Source: Planctomycetota bacterium (GTDB lineage Bacteria > Planctomycetota > UBA1135 > JAKEFM01). Taken from it: a stretch of 34,966 nt of DNA. Of the stretch, positions 13,500 through 22,015 are shown piece after piece. The position numbers and the translations under genes were made by a program. The notes beneath the pieces were generated by a model. The model did not search any database. It saw only the letters and a program-made list of their open reading frames with translations, and was not told the origin of the DNA. The stretch covers positions 1-34,966 of the forward strand of contig JAKEFM010000211.1 of assembly GCA_022616055.1 (NCBI GenBank). Reading direction: 5' to 3'. The first letter of the stretch is position 1, and each line of letters starts with the position of its first letter.

Positions 13500-16085
13500 T
13501 CACTCTCGTACGCTCTTCGCGCATCGAAAACCGAAGTCCATGGCGTGAAAGGCCGGGTCGAAGGGTTCCCGCGCCGCGCAGGTGCAGTCCTTGCCACCGG
13601 GGAAGACCGTGGAACCGCCTCTCGTGACCCTCGTTCGACCGGGCGCGAGCCAGGGATCGTGTGCGAGCGAGGTTCCCCTCCGGGGACGCCAGGGATCCCA
13701 GACCCATTCCCTGGCGTTCCCTACCATGTGGAACATGCCGAACGGGCTTCGACCTTCCGGTAGGCCACCGACGGGGAGGAAGGGAGCCGGGGACACATCG
13801 TTGCGGGTTCCAGGCTTGCCCTTCTGGTACGGAGGACCGAGGTTCGCCCGTCGCGGGTCGAACTCCGTGCCCCAGGGGTAGAGCCACCCCTCTCCCCCTC
13901 TGCAGGCAATCTCCCACTCGATCTCGGTCGGCAGGCGCTTGCCCACCCACTCGGCGTACGCTCGGGCCTCGTCCCACGTGACGCCGGTCACGGGACGATC
14001 TCCTTCCCCTCGTCGGAGCCTCCTCGCCGCGTCCCCGTCCCAGGTGCTCGGGAGCCTTCGTCCCGTGGCGAGGAAGAACCTCTCGTACTCGGCGTTCGAG
14101 ACCTCCTTCGCGTCGATGTAGAAGGAGGGGTGGTCGACGGTCCCCTCCTCGAGTTCCAGGAGAGGGACTTCGGGAAAGATCGGGACGGTGTTCAGGCCGA
14201 TCCGGTACTTCCCGGCCGGGATCTTCACCATGTCCCTGACAACTTCCTCCGTCCGCCGTAGGGTGACCTCGACGGTCGGGGGGCCGCCGTCCCGGGTCAC
14301 CTCGAAGGAGTGCTCGCCGAACCCGAATCCGGCGATCTCCAGGACGGCGCGGTACCACCCGAGCGACAACGGGATCCCGCGCAGGGGTGTGGAACCGAGG
14401 AGCCGGGGCGGACCAAGTTCCCCGGACGCCTCGTGGACGTCGTGGAGGAAGACCCGTGCCCCGCTCGGCTCGCTGAGGAAGGAGACTTCCGCCTCGCCGA
14501 GCACCTCCTGCATTCGCTTGCGAAGGACCGGATCCTCTTCTCCGCGAAGGGCCAACGCCTTCTCGAGCTTGAGGGTGGCGAGCTGGCGGAAGTGCTCCTG
14601 GTTGTCCTCCTGCGCGCGCCGGATGTCCTCCTCGGCCTCGACGAGGAGCGAATCGACGTCGGCCTCGACCTTGGCCGACACGCGGCGCAGGGCCTCCCCG
14701 GCCCCCCGCTCCTCCGGGTCCTTCGCGATCCACCCCTCGAGCACCCACTTCGCTCCCGCAAGCGCGCCGCTGCGTTCGAGCCCCTCGGCCGCTCGAAGCG
14801 TCGCCTCCCGCTCGACTCGCGCGACCCGAGCCGCGTGGATCGCTCCCGCGGCCCCCGAGACGAGGAGCGCGAAGGCGGCGAAGCTCGCCGCGACGCGGTG
14901 GCGTCGGAGGAAGCGGCCCGCGATCCGGATCGGACCCGGCGGCGTCGCGCGGATCGGCTCGAAGTGCAGGAACCGCCGCAGGTCCTCCGCCATCTCCGCC
15001 GCCGTCGTGTAGCGGTGGTCCGGGTTCTTCTCCATCGCCTTCAGGGCAATCACCTGGAGGTCCCGCGGGATGGCGGGGTTGAGGCGGCGAGGGGAGGGCG
15101 GGACCTCGAGGACGATCCGGCGGAGCACCTCCTGCGAGGAGTCTCCCGGGAACGGCACCCGCAACGTGAGCATCTCGAAGAGCGTGACGCCGAGGGAGTA
15201 GACGTCGGTGCGGTGGTCGACGTGGATCCGGCCGGACATCGCGATCTCGGGGCTCAAGTAGTAGGGCGTCCCGATGAGTTCCCCGGGGATGGTGAGACCC
15301 TCGGGACCCGTCTCCTTGGCGAGCCCGAAGTCGGCGAGGTGAGGGACGAGGGCGCGGTCGAGGAGGATGTTCCCGGGCTTGACGTCCCGGTGGATCACCC
15401 CTTGCCCGTGGGCGTAGGCGAGGCCGTCCGCGATCTCCGCCACGAGCTGGGCGACGACGCCGAAGTAGCCGAGGGATCGAACGGGGGAGGCGTGCGGGAT
15501 CTCCGGATCCCCGGGGCCCTCCTCGGACGCGGGGGCGGAATCCCGGACGAGGGTGCGCAGGTCGAGCGAGTGCAGTCGCGAGATCCCGAGGTCGCGGAGC
15601 GACTTCAGCACCTTCTCGAGGGAGACCCCTTCCACGAGCTCCATCGCGTAGAAGGCGTACCCCTGCGCCTCCCCCTCCGCGTAGACGGAGACGAGGTTGG
15701 GGTGCCGGAGCCGCGCGGCGATCTCCGCCTCGCGCCGGAAGCGCTCGAGCGTGCGGTACGACTGCGCCAGCGGGGCGGAGAGGAGCTTCAGCGCGATCGG
15801 CCGGTGCAGGGAGATCTGCTCCGCCCGGAAGACCCGGCCGAATGCTCCCTTGCCGATCTCCTGCTCGAGACGGAAGTCGCCGAGGACCGTCTCCCGGAAG
15901 GGGACCTCCCGGTTCCCCCTCACGATCCGGTCGAGGGCCTCGACCGTCTCGAAGTGCTCGCCGAGGTCCTTCTGGAGGTGAGGGAAGCGCTCGAGGAACT
16001 CGCTCGGGGAAGGAGACTCCCCGCGGGCGCGCCGGTCGAAGAACTCCTGGAGGACGCGGCGGAGCTCCTCGGCGTGGCCCGTCAC
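13500..16085 (-). CDS. Membrane Ser/Thr kinase with FGE/SUMF-like C-terminus (cassette B)
   Basis: An 861-residue paralog of the cassette A kinase, starting at GTG 16085, which overlaps the sigma stop. The alignment is gap-free through the kinase domain: GKGAFG (78-83), K100, HRDVKPGN (D234), DFG (252-254), SPE (278-280). The basic RRHR and membrane helix lie at ~395-420. The following coiled-coil part has diverged strongly. Then come the PEGA-like segment (VSFLSEPSGARVFLHD) and the FGE/SUMF-like domain (MVKIPAGKYRIG, RLPTEIEWEIACRG, NAREWVWDPW, RGGS, CTC 834-836, GFRCAKS). Conservation in the kinase and FGE parts with divergence in the juxtamembrane coil suggests different input signals or partners. 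Confidence 0.92.
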   Translation of the reverse strand: MTGHAEELRRVLQEFFDRRARGESPSPSEFLERFPHLQKDLGEHFETVEALDRIVRGNREVPFRETVLGDFRLEQEIGKGAFGRVFRAEQISLHRPIALKLLSAPLAQSYRTLERFRREAEIAARLRHPNLVSVYAEGEAQGYAFYAMELVEGVSLEKVLKSLRDLGISRLHSLDLRTLVRDSAPASEEGPGDPEIPHASPVRSLGYFGVVAQLVAEIADGLAYAHGQGVIHRDVKPGNILLDRALVPHLADFGLAKETGPEGLTIPGELIGTPYYLSPEIAMSGRIHVDHRTDVYSLGVTLFEMLTLRVPFPGDSSQEVLRRIVLEVPPSPRRLNPAIPRDLQVIALKAMEKNPDHRYTTAAEMAEDLRRFLHFEPIRATPPGPIRIAGRFLRRHRVAASFAAFALLVSGAAGAIHAARVARVEREATLRAAEGLERSGALAGAKWVLEGWIAKDPEERGAGEALRRVSAKVEADVDSLLVEAEEDIRRAQEDNQEHFRQLATLKLEKALALRGEEDPVLRKRMQEVLGEAEVSFLSEPSGARVFLHDVHEASGELGPPRLLGSTPLRGIPLSLGWYRAVLEIAGFGFGEHSFEVTRDGGPPTVEVTLRRTEEVVRDMVKIPAGKYRIGLNTVPIFPEVPLLELEEGTVDHPSFYIDAKEVSNAEYERFFLATGRRLPSTWDGDAARRLRRGEGDRPVTGVTWDEARAYAEWVGKRLPTEIEWEIACRGGEGWLYPWGTEFDPRRANLGPPYQKGKPGTRNDVSPAPFLPVGGLPEGRSPFGMFHMVGNAREWVWDPWRPRRGTSLAHDPWLAPGRTRVTRGGSTVFPGGKDCTCAAREPFDPAFHAMDFGFRCAKSVRE

Positions 16086-16744
16086 GCGGGCTTCTCCCCG
16101 TTGGAACGGATCCTCCCCTCCCGCACCACCCGGTCGCGGGCGGCGCCCAGAGCCCGCTGGAACCGCTTGCGGACGGTCGCCGCGGGCCTCCCGAGCCGCG
16201 TCGCGATCTCGCCGATCGAGAGCTGCTCCACCCAGATCATCCGGATGAGGACTCGGTGACGCAGCGGGAGGTGGGAGAGGACCTGCTCCAGCGCCTCGGC
16301 CTGTTCCCGTCGACCGGCGATCGAGGAGGGGGAGTGATCCGGCGAGGGAACGGCGTCGCCGAGACGCACGGCGCCGCTGCCGCTGCCCGTGCCGATCGGC
16401 TCCTCGAGCGAGCGCCCCTCTCCGGCTCGGCGCTTGGGGCCGAAGTGGCTCCGGTACAGGCTGATCAGTCGGTGGTGGACGATCTTCGCGAGCCACGCGC
16501 GGAGGGCGGCCTCGGTCGGGATCTCGACCGTCGTGATCGAGCGATACGCGGCGAGCATGACGTCCTGGACCACGTCTTCCGGCTCCATGACCAGCCGCAA
16601 CCGCTTTTCCATCCTCCTCTCGCACATGCGGAGGATCGCGGGACGGTAGATCGACAAGAGGGACTCGAAGCACTCCTTGTCCCCCCGGAGGCCAGCGGCG
16701 ACGAGCGCCTCGAGCGCCACCTTCGCGGGGCGGTCGGGCTTCAA
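16082..16744 (-). CDS. ECF-type RNA polymerase sigma factor (cassette B)
   Basis: A 220-residue paralog of the cassette A sigma factor; the two align end to end without gaps and share MEPEDVVQDV, the AYRSI segment, the SPSSIAGRREQAEALE linker and the LSIxExAxRxGR HTH. The first nine residues are almost identical. Region 2.3-2.4 and part of the HTH differ (WLAKIVHHRLISLYRS versus WWIETIARNRVIDLRR), so promoter preference may have drifted. The start is TTG 16744 with AGGAGG upstream. It overlaps the kinase B start by 4 nt. Confidence 0.92.
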   Translation of the reverse strand: MKPDRPAKVALEALVAAGLRGDKECFESLLSIYRPAILRMCERRMEKRLRLVMEPEDVVQDVMLAAYRSITTVEIPTEAALRAWLAKIVHHRLISLYRSHFGPKRRAGEGRSLEEPIGTGSGSGAVRLGDAVPSPDHSPSSIAGRREQAEALEQVLSHLPLRHRVLIRMIWVEQLSIGEIATRLGRPAATVRKRFQRALGAARDRVVREGRIRSNGEKPA

Positions 16745-16839
16745 CTCTCCCTCCTACGAACGCAGAATCCGACAGAACGCGACACACACCCGCCCCTCAC
16801 GGACGGGTACTCTCCGCAACGGGTGGGATTGTAGACAGG
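16745..16839 (-). promoter_or_regulatory. Conserved 5' leader of sigma B, with hairpin
   Basis: It is the counterpart of 12480-12574. The hairpin at 16788-16808 reads ACCCGTCC-GTGAG-GGGCGGGT on the transcribed strand. The SD is retained. Confidence 0.7.
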
Positions 16840-16855
16840 AGGCTTCGACTCCGCC
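16828..16855 (-). promoter_or_regulatory. Promoter of cassette B
   Basis: GGCGGAGTC, 8 nt, CTGTCTACAATCC on the minus strand, matching the cassette A promoter in sequence and spacing. The plus-strand gene at 16904 is divergent; a CATAAT at 16865-16870 could be its own -10. Confidence 0.6.
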
Positions 16856-16903
16856 TCCTATCCGCATAATCCCTCCTTTCTTTACCCCCCCACCCCCCTC
16901 CCG

Positions 16904-19879
16904 ATGCAGGTCCTCTTCGTCGCCGACCGATCCCAGGGGGCCGCGGGAAAGGAGCAGGAGGCGGCTCGGTCCTGGCTCGCGGCGACGGGGCTGGCGGCGG
17001 GTGAGGTCCCGCCCGAGGGCCTGGACGCGCTGCCGGCCGACCTCCGGCTGGTCTGGTGGCACGGAGCCTCGAGGCCCGGAGTGCCCGCGGCGGGGCCCCG
17101 ACTGCGGGCCTGGATCGAGAAGGGGGGGACCGCCCTCCTCACCCTCCAGGCCGCCGCCCTGGTGGGCGACCTCGAGCTGGATCCGGTTCCACCGAACCGC
17201 GTCGGGACCTTCCCGTGGGAGAGGGCCGAGGAGGAGCTCGCGGCCGTCCAGGGGGAGCGCCGGGGGCTCTTCCCCTACTTCTCCCACCCGCTCTTCGAGG
17301 GGATGCACGGGGGCGCGACCGTCCTCGAGCCGGTTCCGGGCCGGAGCTACCCGGAGGCGGTCTACTCGGACGGAGCCTGGCCGGAAAAGGGGAGGGTCGT
17401 CGCGCGCGAGTCGATCTACCTCGACCTCGACCGGACGCGCCTCCTCGCCTGGGAGATCCTCCACGGCCGCGGCGCGGTGCTATGCATCGGCGCGCACCTC
17501 CTCTTCGCCGAGGGGGGGAACCGGCACCGCCCGGCGATGGAGGGGCTGGCGAGGAACGCCCTCCTCCACCTCCTCGAGCGGCGCTACGCGCGGCGCGGCG
17601 TCCGGCACTGGCCGAAGCCCGAGCCGAGGATCGAACCCTTCCGCTTCACCGAGGAGGAGAAGCCGCTACTGCACGAGGCCCCTCTTTTCGCCGATCCGAC
17701 GCCGACGCTGGTCCGGGGAGGAGAGGGGGACGACTTCTTCGACGTCGCCGGGCTCGAAGTCCGGGTCCTCGGCCAAGAGCGGAGCGGGGTCGCCGAGGTC
17801 TGGACCGGCGCGCTGCGGTGCCTGCGCGATCGCCGGGTGCGCTTCCTCCCGGCGGGAGGGGGAGAGCCCCTCCCCGAGGGGGAGGCGCTCGTCGAGACCC
17901 GGATCCGCCCGTTCTCCGTCGAGAGGGTCTTCCGTGTCGGGGGGGCGAGGGTGGTCGAGAGGCTCGCGCCGGAGGCCGCCTCGCCCTCCGCGGTCTTCGC
18001 GTGGCGCGTCGAGTCGGGATCGATCGCCGGCCTCGAGATCGAGGCCGAGTTCGACCACCGGCTGTTCTGGCCGATGCGCGAAGGCGCCGCCGGGGCGCTC
18101 CGCCACGCGTGGTCCGCCCGCGCGAACGCCTTCGGCGTGCGGGACGCGGAGGACCGGTTCGCCGTCGCCCTCGGATTCGACCGCCCCCCCCTCGAGCCGC
18201 CGCGGGTCGAGGACGGGAGCGGGGAGGCGGCGCGCGTGAAGTTCCGCGCGCGGTTCGGCGGGCCGGAGTTCCGGGGCGTCCGGGCTGTCGTCGCCGGCTC
18301 GGACGGAGGCCACCTCGACGCCCTCGAGGTGCTCGAGGCGACCTGGAGCCGGGGGGAGAAGGTCTTCGCCGCCGCCGCGGACCGCGGCCGGCGGTTCTTC
18401 GGGGCGGGCCTCTCGATCGAGAGCGGGGACCCCGCCTTCGACGAGGGCTTCGCCTGGACCGCGGCGAAGCTCGCTCCGTTCGTGTCGGACCCTCCCCGGA
18501 TCGGCAGGGCGATCGCGGCCGGCTTCCAGACGACGCGACCGGGGCGCAACGCGGGGCGCCCCGGCCACGACTGGTTCATCGCGCGGGATGCGTTCTGGGC
18601 GGCCCCCGCCTTCCTCGCCCTCGGCATGCGCGAGGCGGTCCTCGGCGCGCTCGAGGCCGCGATCCGCCTCCAGGACCCCTCCGGGAAGATCCTCCACGAG
18701 GCGACGCCGAGCGGCGCGGTCCACTACGACGCCGCCGACTCGACCCCCCTCTTCCTGATCGCCGTCGAGCGCTACCTGCGATGGAGCGGGGACCTCCCCT
18801 TCGCGGCGCGGCACCGGGAGGCGATCCGGCGGGCCCTCGAGTTCTGCTCCTCGACGGAGCGCGACGGCCTGATCGAGAACGCCGGCGTCGGCCACGGCTG
18901 GGTCGAGGGGGGGCCGCTCCAGGGGAGGATTCGCTCCACCCTCTACCTGAACGCGTGCTGGGCGGAGGCGCTGCGCTGCGCCGGGGCGATCGCGGAGGCG
19001 ACGGGGGAGTCCGCGCTCGCGGCGCGCTGCGCGCGGGAGTCCGGCCGCGTCCGCGCGCTCCTGGCGGAGCGGTTCTTCGACCCTCGGGCGGGACGGCTCG
19101 CCACCGCGATCCGGGTCGACGGCTCCCTCGACCCGACCCCCACGATCGAGCCCGCGATCGCCGCCCTCTTCGGGCTCCTCGATCCGGATCGCGCGGGCGC
19201 CTTCCTCGACGAGGTCGGCGGTTCCCGCACCACGACCCCCTGGGGGGTGCGGTTCCTGCCGAACGACCACCCCGATTACGACCCGCGCGGAGATCTCCAC
19301 GGGAGCGTGTGGCCCCTCTTCACCGGCTGGGTCTCCCTCGCCGGGTACCGGCACCACCGTCCCGAGGCCGCCTTCGCCCACCTCCGCTCGAACCTCGGGC
19401 TCCTGCGCAAGGGCGCGCTCGGCTGCCTCCCCGAGGCCCTCGACGGGGACACGGGGGATCTCCCCGGGGTCTGCCCGCACCAGGCCGCGTCCCACGCCCT
19501 CACGGTGTCCGCGCTCCTCGAGGGGATGCTCGGCCTCGTCCCCGACGCCTCCGCCGACCGACTCGTGGTCGCCCCCCACCTGCCGGTCGAGTGGAGGGGC
19601 CTCGCCCTGAAGGGGCTCTCCCTCGGGGAACACGAGGTCGACCTCCTCTTCCGGCGGGAGGGCGGGGGACTGCGCGTCTCGCTCGGGCACCGCGGACCGC
19701 GACCGCTCGAGGTCCTCCTCGCCCCCGCCTTCCCGGGCGGCGTCGAGGTCATCGGCGCGGGTGTGGACGGCCGGCGCGCCGGTCTCTCCTTGGAGCGGAA
19801 CGACCGCGACCAGCACGCGGCGATCCGGCTCCCGCTCGAGGGGAAGGCGGAGGTCCGGATCGACGTCGCGGGAGCGTGA
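16904..19879 (+). CDS. GATase/ThuA-like domain fused to six-hairpin glycoside hydrolase-like protein
   Basis: A 991-residue protein with no signal peptide, so probably cytoplasmic. Residues 1-225 resemble a class-I-amidotransferase/ThuA-like fold (VLFVADRS start, LVWWHGASRPG, IEKGGTALLTL, HPLFEGM, GRGAVLCIGAHLLF); the catalytic Cys-His triad is not obvious. Residues ~265-500 are beta-rich. Residues ~510-880 form an alpha/alpha toroid like the glycogen-debranching/amylo-alpha-1,6-glucosidase group: GHDWFIARDAFWAAPAFLALG, HEATPSGAVHYDAADSTPLF, HGSVWPLFTGWVSLAGYR, then a small beta-sandwich end. The ATG at 16904 has no SD. The substrate is uncertain; alpha-glucan debranching is one option, and other (alpha/alpha)6 hydrolases look similar. 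Confidence 0.75.
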   Translation: MQVLFVADRSQGAAGKEQEAARSWLAATGLAAGEVPPEGLDALPADLRLVWWHGASRPGVPAAGPRLRAWIEKGGTALLTLQAAALVGDLELDPVPPNRVGTFPWERAEEELAAVQGERRGLFPYFSHPLFEGMHGGATVLEPVPGRSYPEAVYSDGAWPEKGRVVARESIYLDLDRTRLLAWEILHGRGAVLCIGAHLLFAEGGNRHRPAMEGLARNALLHLLERRYARRGVRHWPKPEPRIEPFRFTEEEKPLLHEAPLFADPTPTLVRGGEGDDFFDVAGLEVRVLGQERSGVAEVWTGALRCLRDRRVRFLPAGGGEPLPEGEALVETRIRPFSVERVFRVGGARVVERLAPEAASPSAVFAWRVESGSIAGLEIEAEFDHRLFWPMREGAAGALRHAWSARANAFGVRDAEDRFAVALGFDRPPLEPPRVEDGSGEAARVKFRARFGGPEFRGVRAVVAGSDGGHLDALEVLEATWSRGEKVFAAAADRGRRFFGAGLSIESGDPAFDEGFAWTAAKLAPFVSDPPRIGRAIAAGFQTTRPGRNAGRPGHDWFIARDAFWAAPAFLALGMREAVLGALEAAIRLQDPSGKILHEATPSGAVHYDAADSTPLFLIAVERYLRWSGDLPFAARHREAIRRALEFCSSTERDGLIENAGVGHGWVEGGPLQGRIRSTLYLNACWAEALRCAGAIAEATGESALAARCARESGRVRALLAERFFDPRAGRLATAIRVDGSLDPTPTIEPAIAALFGLLDPDRAGAFLDEVGGSRTTTPWGVRFLPNDHPDYDPRGDLHGSVWPLFTGWVSLAGYRHHRPEAAFAHLRSNLGLLRKGALGCLPEALDGDTGDLPGVCPHQAASHALTVSALLEGMLGLVPDASADRLVVAPHLPVEWRGLALKGLSLGEHEVDLLFRREGGGLRVSLGHRGPRPLEVLLAPAFPGGVEVIGAGVDGRRAGLSLERNDRDQHAAIRLPLEGKAEVRIDVAGA

Positions 19880-19918
19880 GCCCCCGCGCGGGGACTCACT
19901 TCACCTTGAAGGTGAAGT
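19878..19918. terminator. Convergent terminator-like inverted repeats
   Basis: Two hairpins lie back to back. The first is GAG-c-CCCCGCGCGGGG-a-CTC (19878-19897), directly overlapping the stop of the hydrolase gene. The second is ACTTCACCTT-G-AAGGTGAAGT (19898-19918), a perfect 10-bp inverted repeat in the last codons of the convergent lipoprotein gene. There is no T-tract in either direction. Confidence 0.45.
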
Positions 19919-20753
19919 CGAGCGTCCGCGACTCCTTCGGTCCGAGCGTGACCTTCTCCGTCTTGGGGCCGTCGAGCTTCGTCGACTCCTGCCACGCGAC
20001 GATCTCGTAGTCGCCGGGCGGGAGTCCGGGGATCGAGTAGGTCCCGTCCTCGCCCGTCACCGCGAAGAAGGGATGGGAGAAGACGCCGGCGTAGCCGTTC
20101 ATCCACGGATGGACGTTGCACTCGAGCCGGATCGGCGGCGCGGACTCCTCCTTGTCGAACTTCTTCTCGTCCTCCATCCCTTTCTTCGCCTGACTGATGT
20201 TGAAGCCGGAGTTCTTCTTCGGAGCGCACTTGATGTTGTGCGAGGTCGCGTCGCTGTTGCGGATCGCGATCGGCTGGCCCGTCCTGACGCCGAAGACGTG
20301 GGGCTGGTAGAGGCAGCCCTTCTGGTCGAGGACGACCGGAGTCGTCGGCGTCTCGAACCGGAGCCCCTCGAGCGCCCTGGAGCTGGACTTCGCGTAGACG
20401 AGGACGTTCTTCAGCCTCCCTTCCTTCGCCACCACCTCCTCCTTCAGGACCTTCGCGTCCCCGTGGATCTGCGAGCAGGTGGGATCTGCGTCGAAGTTGT
20501 GCGGGACCATCCTGGGGGGGTCCCCCTCGAGGGCGACCTTCCCCGCGATCGAGGCGTCGGTCGCGGGGGAGGGCTGGTAGGCCCGAACGGTGTCGGCCGG
20601 CGCGGAACCCCCCGGCGCGGGCGTCCTCGCGGACGCGTCGCCCGCGCGGGCCGGCGCCTCGCCCTTCGAGCCTCCGCACCCCCCGCAGGCGACGAGGACG
20701 AGGAGGCTGAGCGCAAGAAGGCTCGAGGCGACGAGGAGCGGGCGGCGGCGCAT
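19896..20753 (-). CDS. Cupredoxin-like lipoprotein with carboxypeptidase-regulatory-like domain
   Basis: A 285-residue protein. The start at MRRRPLLVAS is set by GGAGGA 6 nt upstream; the longer frame lacks it. A lipobox LVAC places the acylated Cys at 23, followed by a Gly/Ala/Pro linker. The body (~68-225) has H172 (DATSHNIKC) and C212-x2-H215-x2-M218 (ECNVHPWMNG), the order of ligands of a type-1 copper site (His, Cys, His, Met). Residues 228-285 look like a CarboxypepD_reg-type sandwich (GTYSIPGLPPGDYEIVAW). The family is common near respiratory or cytochrome genes, so it may be a periplasmic electron carrier. No cytochrome gene is seen here. Confidence 0.75.
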   Translation of the reverse strand: MRRRPLLVASSLLALSLLVLVACGGCGGSKGEAPARAGDASARTPAPGGSAPADTVRAYQPSPATDASIAGKVALEGDPPRMVPHNFDADPTCSQIHGDAKVLKEEVVAKEGRLKNVLVYAKSSSRALEGLRFETPTTPVVLDQKGCLYQPHVFGVRTGQPIAIRNSDATSHNIKCAPKKNSGFNISQAKKGMEDEKKFDKEESAPPIRLECNVHPWMNGYAGVFSHPFFAVTGEDGTYSIPGLPPGDYEIVAWQESTKLDGPKTEKVTLGPKESRTLDFTFKVK

Positions 20754-20887
20754 GGGGGTCCTCCGCGGGACGGGCGCTCCTACGCTAGGCCTCCCGGCGC
20801 GACGCCTCAAGGCGCCCGGGGAGACGCGCGCGGCTAGACTTCGCGCCCCTCGAGCCGGGCAGGGCGGCCAACCGAGAACGGGCGGAC

Positions 20888-22015
20888 ATGGACCGGAAGA
20901 AAGTCCTCGCGATCCTCCGCGTCGCGTTCGCGGCGGCGCTGATCGCCTGGATCGCGAGCCGGGTCTCCCTCTCCGACGCCGCGGAGCGGCGCGCCCCGGA
21001 CGGCTCGCTCCTCGAGGAGCGGACCGGGCGGGCGGAGGGTCCGTGGAACACGGATCGCGTGGCGTTCCGGGACTCGACCGGACGGGCGGAGGCGCTCGAC
21101 GTCCATGAGGGCTGGCGGGTCCGTCCGGGGCTGCGGACCCTCGTCGCGGGGCTCGACCTCCGCCTCTACGCCGTCACGATCCTCGTCTTCCTCTCGACGC
21201 CGCTCCTCACCGTCGTGCGCTGGAGGGGGCTCCTGCGGGCGGTCGGGATCGAGACGAGGTTCGGGGAGGCGTGCCGCCTCACCTACGTCGGCCTCTTCTT
21301 CAACCTCGTCGTGCCGGGGCTCACCGGCGGGGACGTCGTGAAGGCCGTCCTGGCCGCGCGCACGACCGACCGGCGGGAGGCGGCGGTCGTCTCCGTCTTC
21401 GTCGACCGTGTGGTCGGGATCCTCGCCCTCGCCCTCCTCGCGGGAGCGGTCGTCTGGCCGCAGCGGGCGCGCTTCTCCGAGATCGCGACCGGGCTCTACC
21501 TCTTCCTCGGCCTCCTCACCGCGGGATCGCTCCTCCTCCTGTCGCGGCGGCTGCGACGCCTCTTCCGCATCGACCGCGTCGTCGGGGTCCTCCCCTTCTC
21601 CGGGATCGTGCGGCGCGTCGACGAGGCGGTCCTCGCCTACCGGGACCACCCGCGGGTCCTCGTCTCCGCCCTCGCCCTCTCCCTCGTGAACCACCTCGGG
21701 ATCCTGGCGGGGACCGTCCTCCTCGCCCGCGCGGTGGGCGACCGCCTCCCGGTCTCCGACCTCCTCGTCCTCCTCCCGGTGATCAGCATCCTCTCGGCCG
21801 CCCCGATCGCCCCCGGCGGATGGGGCGTCGGGGAGACCCTCTTCGGCGAATTGTTCCGGCGCTACGGCTCGAGCCTGGAGATCGGCGTCGCGACCTCCAT
21901 CCTCTACCGCCTCGCCTGGATCGCCGCCTCCCTCCCGGGGGGATTCGCCTGGATGTCCGGCGCGAGGAGGGGGGATCAGGGGACGGGACCCTCCCTCCCC
22001 TCGAGCAGCACGTAG
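20888..22015 (+). CDS. LPG synthase/flippase-type (UPF0104, AglD-like) membrane protein
   Basis: A 375-residue protein with about eight hydrophobic segments. Family marks are RWRGLLRAVG, YVGLFFNLVVPGLTGGDVVKA (residues ~133-153), SVFVDRVVGILAL and the C-terminal IAPGGWGVGETLF. The family transfers or flips lipid-linked groups; the domain is shared by MprF membrane parts and archaeal AglD-type proteins. TM1 (8-24) is followed by an unusually long ~65-residue soluble loop before TM2 (~93). No soluble MprF synthetase domain is attached, so the donor is unknown. TAGACT at 20835-20840 may be the -10. Its last 40 nt overlap tail to tail with the ASPIC gene. Confidence 0.85.
   Translation: MDRKKVLAILRVAFAAALIAWIASRVSLSDAAERRAPDGSLLEERTGRAEGPWNTDRVAFRDSTGRAEALDVHEGWRVRPGLRTLVAGLDLRLYAVTILVFLSTPLLTVVRWRGLLRAVGIETRFGEACRLTYVGLFFNLVVPGLTGGDVVKAVLAARTTDRREAAVVSVFVDRVVGILALALLAGAVVWPQRARFSEIATGLYLFLGLLTAGSLLLLSRRLRRLFRIDRVVGVLPFSGIVRRVDEAVLAYRDHPRVLVSALALSLVNHLGILAGTVLLARAVGDRLPVSDLLVLLPVISILSAAPIAPGGWGVGETLFGELFRRYGSSLEIGVATSILYRLAWIAASLPGGFAWMSGARRGDQGTGPSLPSSST

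Noticed and set aside
9229..16085. Diversity-generating retroelement targets
   Set aside because: FGE/C-type-lectin folds are typical DGR targets, but there is no reverse transcriptase, no template/variable repeat pair with adenine-specific changes, and the differences here are ordinary paralog divergence.
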